A DNA stretch of 39,441 nucleotides from CAZPMC01 sp964587755 (GCA_964587755.1 CAZPMC010000019.1:1-39441); one strand, 5' to 3'; shown: positions 7,985 through 17,013, counted from the first letter of the stretch. The notes: a model not told the origin generated them from the sequence alone. Program-made: numbers and translations.

Positions 7985-9589
7985 TCAGAATTTAATCATT
8001 GTTACCTTGAGAACGCCGTCCAATCCCCGTATTTCCTCCAGAATTTCTTTGTTTGCCTCTTGGTCGACGCTTACAAACGAGACTGCTTTTTCGCCCCGCC
8101 TATTGCGGCTCCATTGCATTGCAGCAATGTTTATGCCTGCACTTCCGAGTATTGATCCTATCCGTCCAATCATACCCGGCTTATCAATATTTTGTATTGC
8201 CAAAATATACGGGCTAGGCTCAAAATCCAGCTTGTAGCCGAAAAAGTCTACAATCCTCATTTCTTCCTTGGCAAATATGGTGCCCGAAACGCTTTGTGAG
8301 CCCTTTTTCGTCGTGAACTTAACTGTTATAAGGTTTGTATATTTATCCAGGTGGGATCTTTTGCTTTCAATTAGTTCAATTCCCATATTTCTAAGCATTA
8401 GCTCTGCATTAACATAGTTAACCTTTTCCTTTATAACAGGGTCTAAAAAGCCTTTCAGCACTGCCAGCGAAAATAGCCTTGTTTCCTTGTCTGCCAAATC
8501 TCCGCTGTAAATAATCTCAATCTTCTCCACTGTTTCCTTTTCAGACTGGTAATATATTTTACCCAGCATTTCAGAAAGAGTAATATATGGCCTAAGACCG
8601 TTAATATCCGATATGTGCATATGCGGCATATTTACTGCTGCGACCATTTCACCTGATAAAGCATCTGCCACCAATTTGGTCACAGCCGTGCCCACATTGT
8701 AATTGGCTTCTGCGGTTGATGCTCCCAGGTGCGGTGTTACTACAACATTGTCAAATTCAAGGAGCGGATTTGAATAGGTCTGTTCTTCAGGCTTCTTGTC
8801 ATAGCTTGGCTCCGGGTCTAGTACGTCAAGAGCCGCTGCACCTACCCTTCCTTCCTTAAGTGCATTGTAAAGTGCTTTCTCATTAACAAGTCCGCCTCTC
8901 GCCGCATTTACAATTCTTACCCCCGGCTTACAAAGCTTTAGTTCTTCTTCGCTTATCATTCCGTATGTCTCAGCTGTTTTAGGTGTATGCAACGTAATAA
9001 GATCAGCCTGCTTAAGCAATTCCTGAAGTGTCTCGCACTTTTGCACACGGTACTTCTTAAATTTCTCATCAGTGATATACGGGTCATATGCGATAACTCT
9101 CATATTGCTACCCAAGAGCTTTGTTGCAACAATAGAGCCGATTCGCCCAAGACCAATAATCCCTGCAGTTTTGCCATCAAGCTCATTTCCTATGAATCTA
9201 TTTCTCCTGAAGTCACCCTTTCTTGATCCGGCATTTGCTTGAGGGATATTTCTGAATATGCTGTAAGCTAAGCCTATTGCAAGCTCAGCAGCTGCCATAA
9301 TATTGCTCTCGGGAGTGTTCACCACTATTATTCCCCTTTTTGTGCATGCATCTACATCAATGTTGTCAATCCCGTTACCGGCCCTGCCCGCAACTTTCAG
9401 CTTTTTGGCCCTTTCAATCAGCTCTGAATCGACCTTTGTAACGCTTCTGACTATTATCGCATCATAATCTCCGATTATTTCAAGCAATTCACTTCGGCTC
9501 AATCCATATTTTACATCTGCATCAAAGCCTCTATTCTTAAGATATTGTATGCCTTCCTCAGCAATTCTTTCAGTTATAATTATTTTCAT
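7985..9589 (-). CDS. serA: D-3-phosphoglycerate dehydrogenase
   Basis: First step of serine synthesis: oxidation of 3-phosphoglycerate to 3-phosphohydroxypyruvate with NAD. 534 residues in the long (type I) form. The N-terminal catalytic domain has a Rossmann insert (GIIGLGRIGSIVATKLLG), catalytic Arg in NAARGGLVNEKAL and His in VVTPHLGASTAEA. An ASB regulatory domain (about 315-450) and a C-terminal ACT domain (DKPGMIGRIGSILGSAGIN) follow; in this family the ACT domain usually senses serine. I chose ATG at 9589, 7 bases after GGAGG; the TTG two codons upstream is too close to that site. It is the second gene after the glycine riboswitch, 45 bases behind the aminotransferase. Confidence 0.96.
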   Translation of the reverse strand: MKIIITERIAEEGIQYLKNRGFDADVKYGLSRSELLEIIGDYDAIIVRSVTKVDSELIERAKKLKVAGRAGNGIDNIDVDACTKRGIIVVNTPESNIMAAAELAIGLAYSIFRNIPQANAGSRKGDFRRNRFIGNELDGKTAGIIGLGRIGSIVATKLLGSNMRVIAYDPYITDEKFKKYRVQKCETLQELLKQADLITLHTPKTAETYGMISEEELKLCKPGVRIVNAARGGLVNEKALYNALKEGRVGAAALDVLDPEPSYDKKPEEQTYSNPLLEFDNVVVTPHLGASTAEANYNVGTAVTKLVADALSGEMVAAVNMPHMHISDINGLRPYITLSEMLGKIYYQSEKETVEKIEIIYSGDLADKETRLFSLAVLKGFLDPVIKEKVNYVNAELMLRNMGIELIESKRSHLDKYTNLITVKFTTKKGSQSVSGTIFAKEEMRIVDFFGYKLDFEPSPYILAIQNIDKPGMIGRIGSILGSAGINIAAMQWSRNRRGEKAVSFVSVDQEANKEILEEIRGLDGVLKVTMIKF

Positions 9590-9634
9590 AGTCAATCCTC
9601 CAACAAGTATGATCTAAACTTAGGCTTTAAGCCT

Positions 9635-10699
9635 TTATATTAATTCGTCAATAATTGCAAGCAGCTCGTGTATCTCACTTACTGTAGTATCCGCCATGTG
9701 GGCTATCCTAAATGTAATTTCCTTGAGGTCACCGTATCCGTTTGATATGGTGTAGCCTTTCTCTCCAAGCTTCTTATTTAACTGAGCCACACTTATTCCC
9801 CTTGTGTTTTTAACAGTAGTAAGTGTATTTGAAGCAAATCTCTCCTCTGGGAACAATTCAAACCTCTCCTTAGCCCAGGCTCTAACAATCTCCGCCATTT
9901 CCAGATGACGGGCAAATCTGTTTTCAATACCCTCCGAAAGGATTTTATCCAGTTGATAATCCAGAGCAAACATATGTGAAAGTGACGGTGTTGAAGGATA
10001 TTGATAATCTTTTTTCTGAATAAAGTTATACAACTCTAAAAGATCCAAATAGGTTCCTCTGAATTTGACCTTTGAAGCTGCCTGCCTGGCTTTCTCAGAG
10101 AATGAACATATAGCCATTCCCGGCGGGAGTCCCAGGCACTTCTGAGTAGATGTGATACAAATATCTACTCCGAGAGCGTCTACCTCTATTTTAGTACCTC
10201 CAAGAGAGCTGACAGCATCAAGACACCAGACAACCTCAGGGTATTTTTTCATAATCTGAGCTATTTCTTCAACAGGATTCATTATACCGGTTGATGTCTC
10301 ATTATGGGTAATTGTGATAAGATCATATTTGCCGGTTGACAGGGCATCGTCTACCATTTCAGCCGTAGTGGGCTTTCCCTGCTCTGATTTGTATAAATCA
10401 GCCGGTACGTTGTTTGAAGCTGCCATGGTATACCATCTATCTCCAAATGCCCCTACTGAAAATATTGCTGCCCGATTTACCGTACAGGAGCGGACAGCAC
10501 CTTCCATCAAGCCGCTGCCTGAAGAAGTGGACAATAATATTTCATTGTCTGTGTACATAAGCTTTTGCATTTTTTCGGATATTCCTTTTTGAAGCTCAGA
10601 CGCTTCCTTTGTCCTGTGCCCAATCATCGGTGTTGCCATTTTTAAAAGAACATCCTCATTGACCTCCACGGGTCCCGGTATAAATAGTTTTTTGTGCAT
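9635..10699 (-). CDS. Class V aminotransferase, probable phosphoserine/serine-glyoxylate type
   Basis: 354-residue PLP enzyme of the COG0075 group (archaeal-type phosphoserine aminotransferase, alanine-glyoxylate or serine-pyruvate aminotransferase). The Schiff-base lysine lies in CITSTQKCLGLPPG and the PLP phosphate site in STSSGSGLMEGAV. A position directly before serA favours 3-phosphohydroxypyruvate to phosphoserine as the reaction, by context only. The ATG at 10699 follows TAGGAGG; the in-frame extension upstream runs into the riboswitch expression platform and is not coding. It is the first gene of the glycine-riboswitch operon. Its family is unlike the classical SerC, so the symbol is withheld. 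Confidence 0.88.
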   Translation of the reverse strand: MHKKLFIPGPVEVNEDVLLKMATPMIGHRTKEASELQKGISEKMQKLMYTDNEILLSTSSGSGLMEGAVRSCTVNRAAIFSVGAFGDRWYTMAASNNVPADLYKSEQGKPTTAEMVDDALSTGKYDLITITHNETSTGIMNPVEEIAQIMKKYPEVVWCLDAVSSLGGTKIEVDALGVDICITSTQKCLGLPPGMAICSFSEKARQAASKVKFRGTYLDLLELYNFIQKKDYQYPSTPSLSHMFALDYQLDKILSEGIENRFARHLEMAEIVRAWAKERFELFPEERFASNTLTTVKNTRGISVAQLNKKLGEKGYTISNGYGDLKEITFRIAHMADTTVSEIHELLAIIDELI

Positions 10700-10721
10700 A
10701 ATACGCCTCCTAAAATGTAAA

Positions 10722-10749
10722 AGGTCAAATCTCCTGTGAGACCTGACCT
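10722..10749 (-). terminator. Expression-platform terminator of the glycine riboswitch
   Basis: On the minus strand AGGTCAGGTCTC pairs fully (two G-U) with GAGATTTGACCT around a 4-base loop, followed by TTTTACATTTT. It sits between the aptamer and the ribosome site of the aminotransferase, so it can end transcription before the genes. Confidence 0.85.
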
Positions 10750-10778
10750 GAATACCATGCATAATACACAATATATTT

Positions 10779-10885
10779 TCTCTGTCCTTTTGCCTGAGAG
10801 TTTATGGCCTATTTAGCCTTGCCCCTTCGGCGCCGTCACGGTCTCTCCAGAGATTCGTCCTGATGTGGTCGTCTCCTTCCCCATC
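10779..10885 (-). promoter_or_regulatory. Glycine riboswitch (single aptamer with 5' companion helix)
   Basis: Minus-strand RNA reads ATCTCTGGAGAGACCG, then GGCGCCGAAGGGGCAAG, then AACTCTCAGGCAAAAGGAC and AGAG. These are the conserved blocks of the glycine (gcvT) aptamer, clear in 10779-10858. Only one full aptamer is present. Upstream, GATGGGG...CCACATC (about 10862-10885) forms a short helix in the place of a second aptamer, like the ghost aptamer of singlet glycine switches. The terminator at 10722-10749 is the likely expression platform. Confidence 0.93.
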
Positions 10886-10941
10886 AATCATCCGACTTTA
10901 TTTTTGAGAATTTAAACCTATATTTCGTAAAAGTTAGACTA

Positions 10942-10970
10942 ATTATAATGAATGATGAAGTTTATGTCAA
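10942..10970 (-). promoter_or_regulatory. Consensus sigma-A promoter of the aminotransferase-serA-sortase operon
   Basis: Perfect TTGACA (10965-10970) and perfect TATAAT (10942-10947), 17 bases apart, start the transcript about 50 bases before the glycine aptamer. Confidence 0.92.
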
Positions 10971-11007
10971 GCATTTAATTTACTTTTAATTTCACTGAAC
11001 TCTTTTA

Positions 11008-12252
11008 TTAAAATCCTTTCAATAAATCCTCCATTGTATCTCTGCTGCGGATTTGTCTGGCTTTGCCATCAAGCCCTATGAGAACCTCTGCCGGTCTGAA
11101 TCTAAGGTTGTAATTGGATGACATTGAGTATCCATAAGCACCAGCATCCATAACACCAATGATATCTCCTTCCTTAATAAGAGGAAGATCTCTTTCGTTG
11201 GCGAGTATGTCCCCTGATTCGCAGATGTTGCCTACGATAGTCACTCTGTGCAAGTCATTGGACTTAACAACTTTTCCGTCCCTGTAAACCTCTATGTCAT
11301 GGTGGGAATCGTACATGGCAGGCCTTATCAATACATTGAAGCCAAGATCGGTACCTACATATGTCCTTCTTGTATTATTCTTTACTGCGTGCACAGTGCC
11401 CAGCAGCACACCGCATTCAGCCACTACATAGCGCCCCGGCTCCATCTTTATTTTAATATTTCTACCAGTCCTCTTTGTCCACTGCTCGATAATTTCTGTC
11501 AATCTTCTGCTTGTTTCCTTAATGTCGAGTCTTGGCTGGCCGTCCTGCTTATAGTAGGGTATTCCGAAGCCTCCGCCCATGTCTACAAACGTAAGCTCCT
11601 CAAATTCTTCAGCAATACTAAGAAGCGCCTTCACACCCTCCAAATAAGGCTCCGGCTCCATAAAAAGAGAGCCTATATGCTGGTTTATCCCTACAAGCTT
11701 AAGGGCATACTGCTTTAAAATTGTCTTCACTTCATCTATAAACTCGATATTAACTCCGAATTTTGTATTATCCCCGCCTGTTATAACCTTCTCATGGTGG
11801 CCTGCCCCAATTCCAGGGTTAAACCTCACCGCAACACAGCCACCGGGGTTCAATTTGCCCAATTGCTTAAGCTGGGACAAAGAGTCACAGCTTATAAGAA
11901 CACCCTTCTCAATTGCAAACTGCATTTCTTCGCAAGAAACATTGTTTGCGACGAAAAGAATCTCCTCCGGTTTAAAGCCTGCCGCCAGTAGTACATATAT
12001 CTCGCCAGGAGACATGGCATCTGCATGGAGTCCTTCGTCCCTTATTATCCTGAGAAGCTCAAGATTTGAATTGGCTTTTATGGAATAGTTTGATTTAAAG
12101 CCCGGGTAGGAAACTAGTTCTGCCATTTCACGGCTTCTTTTTCTTAAAATAGCTTCGTTATATACATAAAGGGGGCTTCCAAACTCTTTTATCAACTGCA
12201 TAGGATTTAATTTACCGTAAAAGCTGGTCTCTTCTGTAAAAAATCTGTTCAT
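11008..12252 (-). CDS. lysA: Diaminopimelate decarboxylase
   Basis: Last step of lysine synthesis: meso-diaminopimelate to L-lysine and CO2 with PLP. 414 residues, alanine-racemase-like barrel plus C-terminal beta domain. The PLP lysine is in FKSNYSIKANSNLELL; the glycine-rich phosphate loop is VDMGGGFGIPYY. The substrate-contact region EPGRYVVAECG and the C-terminal Cys-containing GNICESGD segment are also present. A related ornithine/arginine decarboxylase is less likely given this motif set. ATG at 12252 with GAGG upstream. It lies 29 bases behind yqeK and appears to be the last gene of the purE-to-lysA run. Confidence 0.93.
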   Translation of the reverse strand: MNRFFTEETSFYGKLNPMQLIKEFGSPLYVYNEAILRKRSREMAELVSYPGFKSNYSIKANSNLELLRIIRDEGLHADAMSPGEIYVLLAAGFKPEEILFVANNVSCEEMQFAIEKGVLISCDSLSQLKQLGKLNPGGCVAVRFNPGIGAGHHEKVITGGDNTKFGVNIEFIDEVKTILKQYALKLVGINQHIGSLFMEPEPYLEGVKALLSIAEEFEELTFVDMGGGFGIPYYKQDGQPRLDIKETSRRLTEIIEQWTKRTGRNIKIKMEPGRYVVAECGVLLGTVHAVKNNTRRTYVGTDLGFNVLIRPAMYDSHHDIEVYRDGKVVKSNDLHRVTIVGNICESGDILANERDLPLIKEGDIIGVMDAGAYGYSMSSNYNLRFRPAEVLIGLDGKARQIRSRDTMEDLLKGF

Positions 12253-12281
12253 CCTTATACCTCACAAATGTAAATATTCTG

Positions 12282-12869
12282 TCATTCTGACTCAATAGCC
12301 CAATTTCTTGTAATTACTGTCTGCGGATGAATTGCCCTACCTCTGCTGATAAGGTATGATATTGAGCAGTCAAGACATGCAACTACTGCCTTCTTAAGAC
12401 TCACTTTAGCAATTCTTCTTATTTCTTCTACTCCCGGAAAGCTTCTTCCATCCTCAATATAATCAGAAACAAATACTATAGCTGAAAGCTTATCCATACC
12501 TTCCCGTCCCATAGTATGGTTCTCCACTGCTGATAGTACATCAGGGGATGTGACTCCAAAAATATCCCGTGCAATAAATGAGCCGACTATTCCATGGAGC
12601 AGCTTAGGCTGTTTTTTCATAAAGTCATCTATTTTAATACCATATTTTTCGCAGATTGAAAATGTCTCAGTTGCAGTCAAATCTCTGGCGCAATCATGGA
12701 GCAACCCTGCTAAAACAGCTTTGCCAGTATGAACGCCATATATCTTAGATAGTCCCCGGGACGCTTCCATAACACCTATAGAGTGGTTGTATCTGTTTTC
12801 TGAGAGCATCTTCTTCAGTCTCTTTTTAATATCCTCTATGGGCATTTCAAAAACCAAATTATCACTCAT
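12282..12869 (-). CDS. yqeK: HD-domain symmetrical Ap4A hydrolase YqeK
   Basis: 195-residue HD-superfamily hydrolase of the YqeK type, which splits diadenosine tetraphosphate into two ADP. Metal ligands are visible: His in NRYNHSIGVMEAS, His-Asp in AGLLHDCARD, His in LLHGIVGSFIARDIFG, His in ENHTMGREGM and Asp in VFVSDYIEDGR. I chose ATG at 12869: it gives the family's standard length and overlaps the nadD stop by 8 bases (ATGAGTGA). No good ribosome site precedes it, so translation is probably coupled to nadD. A reading from further upstream would only run inside nadD. Confidence 0.9.
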   Translation of the reverse strand: MSDNLVFEMPIEDIKKRLKKMLSENRYNHSIGVMEASRGLSKIYGVHTGKAVLAGLLHDCARDLTATETFSICEKYGIKIDDFMKKQPKLLHGIVGSFIARDIFGVTSPDVLSAVENHTMGREGMDKLSAIVFVSDYIEDGRSFPGVEEIRRIAKVSLKKAVVACLDCSISYLISRGRAIHPQTVITRNWAIESE

Positions 12870-13491
12870 ACTTATTGCGGTATAATCCCTTGCTGTAAAT
12901 ATAATACTCAACCTTTTCCGGGACAAGATACTTGATTGTCTGCCCCTTTCTAACCCTTTCTCTGATAGTACTTGATGAAATTTCAATACAAGGCGTTTTT
13001 GTCATGCTAATCTTTAGCTCCTCACTGATCTGCCCCTGTTTTAATGCCGCCTTAAATGTCTCTTCATCGTAGCCAGGCCTTACGCAAGCTATAAACTCAC
13101 ACTTTTTGAAAACATTGCTGTACTCTTTCCACGTTTTCAACTCGGGAATAACATCAGAGCCAATTAGAAAAAAGATTTTGGTTTCTGAGCCATACTCTTT
13201 TTTAAGAATATTAAGGGTATCAATAGTATAGGTATAACCTTCTCTGTCAATTTCAATTCTGGAAGCTTCAAAAAAACGGTTAGAACCTACAGCCCGCTGG
13301 ACCATCTCATATCTGCTCTCTGCATCCGCCAGCACATCATTAGTTTTATGAGGTGGCTGCCCGGAAGGTATAAACAACACCTTATCTAGCTCAAAGCGCT
13401 CTCTGATGGTTTCTGCCATTATTAAATGGCCATAGTGTACTGGATTAAAGGTTCCTCCGAGAATTCCGATTCTTCTAAAACTCTGCTGCAT
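12862..13491 (-). CDS. nadD: Nicotinate-nucleotide adenylyltransferase
   Basis: Transfers AMP from ATP to nicotinate mononucleotide in NAD synthesis. 209 residues, typical length. The nucleotidyltransferase signature GILGGTFNPVHYGHL is near the N-terminus, GSDVIPELKTW lies in the middle, and ISSSTIRERVRKGQ is at the C-terminus (the ISSTxIR motif). ATG at 13491 with GGGG upstream, 3 bases after purD ends. The nadD-yqeK pair is conserved in Firmicutes; finding it attached to the end of a purine operon is less usual. Confidence 0.95.
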   Translation of the reverse strand: MQQSFRRIGILGGTFNPVHYGHLIMAETIRERFELDKVLFIPSGQPPHKTNDVLADAESRYEMVQRAVGSNRFFEASRIEIDREGYTYTIDTLNILKKEYGSETKIFFLIGSDVIPELKTWKEYSNVFKKCEFIACVRPGYDEETFKAALKQGQISEELKISMTKTPCIEISSSTIRERVRKGQTIKYLVPEKVEYYIYSKGLYRNKYE

Positions 13492-13494
13492 TTT

Positions 13495-14781
13495 TTACCC
13501 CTCTATTCCGCCTCCCATCAATGCTTTTTTGCCTATATCCTTTCGGAAGTGCATGTTGGGAAAGCTAATTTTTTCTACTGCTTCATATGCTCTCTCTACC
13601 GCTTTACCCAGAGAACCGGCTACTGCCGTCACTCCAAGCACTCTACCCCCGGATGTAAAATAGCTGCCTTCGCAAATCTTTGTGCCGGCGTGAAATACCA
13701 CAACAGAGGTGTCTTTTTCCGCTTCCTCAATACCCTCGATCTTAAGACCGGTTTGATATTTCCCGGGATAACCTCCCGATGCTAATATAACACACACAGC
13801 CGAATTGTCCTTCCATTTTATTTTAACAGAATCAAGCTTTTCGTCAATAACAGCATTGAATATATCAATAATATCTGTTTCCAATCTTGGCAGAATTACC
13901 TGAGTCTCAGGATCTCCGAATCTTGCGTTGTATTCAAGCACCTTAGGACCATCATCTGTCAATATCAAGCCAAAGTAAAGTACCCCTTTAAACTTCCGGT
14001 TTTCCCTTCTCATGGCCTCCAAGGTAGGCAGGTATATTTTCTCCAAACAATAAGACTGTAATTCGTCAGTATAAAGTCTGCTAGGAGAAAAAGCACCCAT
14101 TCCACCAGTATTTAAACCCTCGTCATTGTCAAAAGCTCTCTTGTGGTCCTGTGCGCTTACCATGGGCACAACAGTTTTACCATCCGCAAAAGCCAATACT
14201 GTAACTTCTTGACCCTCTAAAAATTCTTCGATAACAATCTTATCTCCCGCACAGCCAAACAGCTTATCAGACATCATACTGTTTACGGCATCTTCAGCCT
14301 CCTCATAGCTTTTAGCAATGATAACGCCCTTGCCTAATGCAAGTCCGTCAGCCTTTACGACAATAGGAAAGCTGCATTTTTTAAGGTATTCAATAGCAGC
14401 CTCTTTATTGTCAAACACTTCAAAAGCTGCTGTAGGAATACCATATTTTTTCATTAGATTTTTGGAAAATGCTTTGCTGCTCTCAATTATTGCAGCATCC
14501 TTACAAGGACCGAAGGCCCTTATCCCCTCTTTTTCCAAGGCATCGACCATTCCCGCTGCCAAGGGGTCGTCAGGGGCTACTACTACCAAATCTATACCTT
14601 CACTCTTGGAGAAGCTGACAACTCCTTCAATATCCATTGCCTTAATCGGTACACATTGGGCTATTGTTTCAATCCCGCCGTTTCCGGGAGCACAGTAAAG
14701 CTTTTTAACATGCGGGCTCTGAGCAATTTTCCAAGATAAAGCATGCTCACGCCCGCCGCTTCCTATTATTAAAACTTTCAT
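13495..14781 (-). CDS. purD: Phosphoribosylamine-glycine ligase
   Basis: Second step of de novo purine synthesis: phosphoribosylamine, glycine and ATP to GAR. 428 residues. The N-terminal GSGGREHALSWKIAQSP motif, an ATP-grasp domain (VVKADGLALGKGVIIA), NTGGMGAFSP and the metal/ATP site LEYNARFGDPETQVILPRL are all present and intact. Glycine use ties this step loosely to the glycine-regulated serA operon nearby. It follows purH by 17 bases. Confidence 0.97.
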   Translation of the reverse strand: MKVLIIGSGGREHALSWKIAQSPHVKKLYCAPGNGGIETIAQCVPIKAMDIEGVVSFSKSEGIDLVVVAPDDPLAAGMVDALEKEGIRAFGPCKDAAIIESSKAFSKNLMKKYGIPTAAFEVFDNKEAAIEYLKKCSFPIVVKADGLALGKGVIIAKSYEEAEDAVNSMMSDKLFGCAGDKIVIEEFLEGQEVTVLAFADGKTVVPMVSAQDHKRAFDNDEGLNTGGMGAFSPSRLYTDELQSYCLEKIYLPTLEAMRRENRKFKGVLYFGLILTDDGPKVLEYNARFGDPETQVILPRLETDIIDIFNAVIDEKLDSVKIKWKDNSAVCVILASGGYPGKYQTGLKIEGIEEAEKDTSVVVFHAGTKICEGSYFTSGGRVLGVTAVAGSLGKAVERAYEAVEKISFPNMHFRKDIGKKALMGGGIEG

Positions 14782-14798
14782 CCCATATACTCCTTTTA

Positions 14799-16343
14799 TT
14801 AATGTTTAAAATGGCGCATACCGGTAAATACCATTGCAATACCGTATTTGTTGCAGGCGTCAATTGACTCCTGGTCTCTGATAGAGCCCCCTGGTTGAAT
14901 TATTGCTTTAATTCCTGCCTTATGCGCCGTTTCTACGCAGTCTGGGAACGGGAAGAAAGCATCGGAAGCCATTACTGCCCCCTGGGTTTTCTCTTTGCCA
15001 TAATCTATCGCAATTCTCAAGGCTAAGACTCTGTTTGTCTGTCCAGGGCCTACTCCAACAGTCGCGCTGTCCTTGGCCAATGCAATTGCATTGGATTTTG
15101 TGTGTTTTACCACCTTCATGGCAAATATGAGGTCCTTCATCTGTTCCTCTGTAGGCTTAACATCAGTAACACATTTTAAATCTTCCTCATTTAAAAGCTC
15201 ACTGTCATATTCCTGTACCAGAAGCCCACCTGCCACTCTCTTCATATCGTATGTACCCTTAGGCAGCTTATATGAGATATCGTCAAGCTCAAGGAGCCGT
15301 ATGTTTTTCTTCTTTTTAAGTATTTCTAGTGCTTCATCGGTATAAGAGGGTGCAATGAGAATCTCATAAAAAACCTTGCTTATTTCAATTGCCGTTTCAG
15401 CATCAATCTTACTGTTTGCAGCAATAATCCCACCGAAGGCTGACACAGGGTCCGATTCATATGCGTTTAAATATGCCTCCCTTATAGTAGCCGCACTGGC
15501 GGCACCACATGGGTTGGCGTGCTTTGATATTATGACTGTCGGCTCATCAAATTCCTTAAGAAGCTCAAGTGCCCCATTTGCATCGTTTATATTGTTATAG
15601 GACAGTTCTTTACCGTGAAGCTGCCTTGCATTTGTCAGACAACCTTTATTCCTGCCCACTTCCTTATAAAAAACAGCCCTTTGGTGTGGATTTTCTCCAT
15701 AGCGCATATCCTGTACCTTTTCAAATGTAAGAGACAGTGTGTCGGGGAATTTATCCTCCCCAAGCCTTTCACGAAGATAATTTGCAATCAATGTATCATA
15801 GTGGCTTGTGTGTTCAAACACCTTATACGCAAGCCGGAACTTTGTGTCCTTTGATACCTCTCCCGTTGCTTTTATTTCTTCTAAAACCTTACTGTAATCC
15901 GAAGGGTCAACTACAACCGCAACATCCTGATAATTTTTCGCTGCGGCTCTTATCATGGTAGGACCGCCTATATCAATGTTTTCAATTGCCTCTGCCAGTT
16001 GTGTGTCATCCTTTAATATGGTCTGCTTGAAAGGGTAAAGATTTATAACAACCAGGTCTATGGGCGTAATCCCCAGCTCACCTATTTGCTTCATATGCTC
16101 TTCATTTCCCCTTATTGCCAAGAGGCCGCCGTGAATCTTCGGATGAAGTGTTTTCACCCTGCCATCAAGGCATTCGGGAAACCCTGTAATGTCGGATACG
16201 TTTATAACAGCTATCCCTGAATCCATTAAAGCTTTTGCAGTGCCGCCTGTTGATATTATTTCCACTCCAAGCTTTTTAAGCCCAACAGCAAACTCCACAA
16301 TGCCCGTTTTATCAGAAACACTGATTAATGCACGCTTTTTCAT
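14799..16343 (-). CDS. purH: Bifunctional AICAR transformylase/IMP cyclohydrolase
   Basis: Last two steps to IMP: formyl transfer to AICAR, then ring closure. 514 residues. The N-terminal MGS-like IMP cyclohydrolase domain (about 1-200) carries ISTGGTAKALMDSG and GRVKTLHPKIHGGLLA; the C-terminal transformylase carries the catalytic-type motif ISKHANPCGAA and the end GMRHFKH. All expected motifs are intact. It lies 40 bases behind purN, with GGAGGATAATATAAATG at the start. Confidence 0.97.
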   Translation of the reverse strand: MKKRALISVSDKTGIVEFAVGLKKLGVEIISTGGTAKALMDSGIAVINVSDITGFPECLDGRVKTLHPKIHGGLLAIRGNEEHMKQIGELGITPIDLVVINLYPFKQTILKDDTQLAEAIENIDIGGPTMIRAAAKNYQDVAVVVDPSDYSKVLEEIKATGEVSKDTKFRLAYKVFEHTSHYDTLIANYLRERLGEDKFPDTLSLTFEKVQDMRYGENPHQRAVFYKEVGRNKGCLTNARQLHGKELSYNNINDANGALELLKEFDEPTVIISKHANPCGAASAATIREAYLNAYESDPVSAFGGIIAANSKIDAETAIEISKVFYEILIAPSYTDEALEILKKKKNIRLLELDDISYKLPKGTYDMKRVAGGLLVQEYDSELLNEEDLKCVTDVKPTEEQMKDLIFAMKVVKHTKSNAIALAKDSATVGVGPGQTNRVLALRIAIDYGKEKTQGAVMASDAFFPFPDCVETAHKAGIKAIIQPGGSIRDQESIDACNKYGIAMVFTGMRHFKH

Positions 16344-16383
16344 TTATATTATCCTCCATAAAAGTTTATATATTAACCGGATA

Positions 16384-17013
16384 TTACCGGCCTATGATTC
16401 GTACATGCCTGCCTTCAACGACTAACCTGCCTTCGGAAAACAATTTAATGGACTCAGGCAGTATCTCCCATTCCGCTTTCTCCATAACCCTTCTCTGAAG
16501 CGTCTCAGGTGTATCATCGTCTCTTACCTCCACTGCCCTCTGAAGAATAATGGGACCTGAGTCATATTCCAAATCAACGAAATGAGTAGTGGCTCCAGTC
16601 ACTTTAACACCGGATTCCAGCGCTTTTTGGTGAGGCTTGATTCCATAATAGCCTTTTCCGCAAAATGACGGTATCAGTGAGGGGTGGACATTTATTATCC
16701 TGTTTTTATACTCTTCAATAAAGCTTTTACCCAGCATAGATAAAAAGCCTGCCAGCACAACTAAATCTACCTGGTATGCCGCAAAATGCGAAAGTAGGGC
16801 ACGGTCGTACTCCTCCATGCTGGAATAGCTCTTCCTTGATATGGTTATACAGTCAATACCGTATTTTTTTGCCCGTTCAAGGGCGTAAGCATTCTCTTTG
16901 CTCGACACCACGGTGACAATGCTTACACCTGAAAGATACCCGCTTTCTATTTTGTCGATTATTGCCTGGAGGTTGGTGCCTCCGCCTGATACAAGTATTC
17001 CAAGCTTTAGCAT
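16384..17013 (-). CDS. purN: Phosphoribosylglycinamide formyltransferase
   Basis: Formyl-THF-dependent conversion of GAR to FGAR. 209 residues. The N-terminal LVSGGGTNLQAIIDKI motif is followed by GFLSMLGKSFIEEYKNRIIN, the catalytic INVHPSLIPSF (Asn/His) and the Asp-bearing HFVDLEYDSGPIILQ. Its start overlaps the end of purM by 7 bases (ATG at 17013 against the purM stop at 17007), so translation is likely coupled. Confidence 0.96.
   Translation of the reverse strand: MLKLGILVSGGGTNLQAIIDKIESGYLSGVSIVTVVSSKENAYALERAKKYGIDCITISRKSYSSMEEYDRALLSHFAAYQVDLVVLAGFLSMLGKSFIEEYKNRIINVHPSLIPSFCGKGYYGIKPHQKALESGVKVTGATTHFVDLEYDSGPIILQRAVEVRDDDTPETLQRRVMEKAEWEILPESIKLFSEGRLVVEGRHVRIIGR

Noticed and set aside
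10700..10771. N-terminal extension of the class V aminotransferase
   Set aside because: These codons lie in the terminator of the glycine riboswitch; the ATG at 10699 has GGAGG.
10862..10915. A second full glycine aptamer upstream of the first
   Set aside because: The conserved CTCTGG, GCGCCGAAGGGGCAA and AGGCAAAAGGAC blocks occur only once; upstream there is just a short helix.
11248..11718. 156-codon open frame on plus opposite lysA
   Set aside because: Shadow of lysA with no ribosome site and no recognisable domain.
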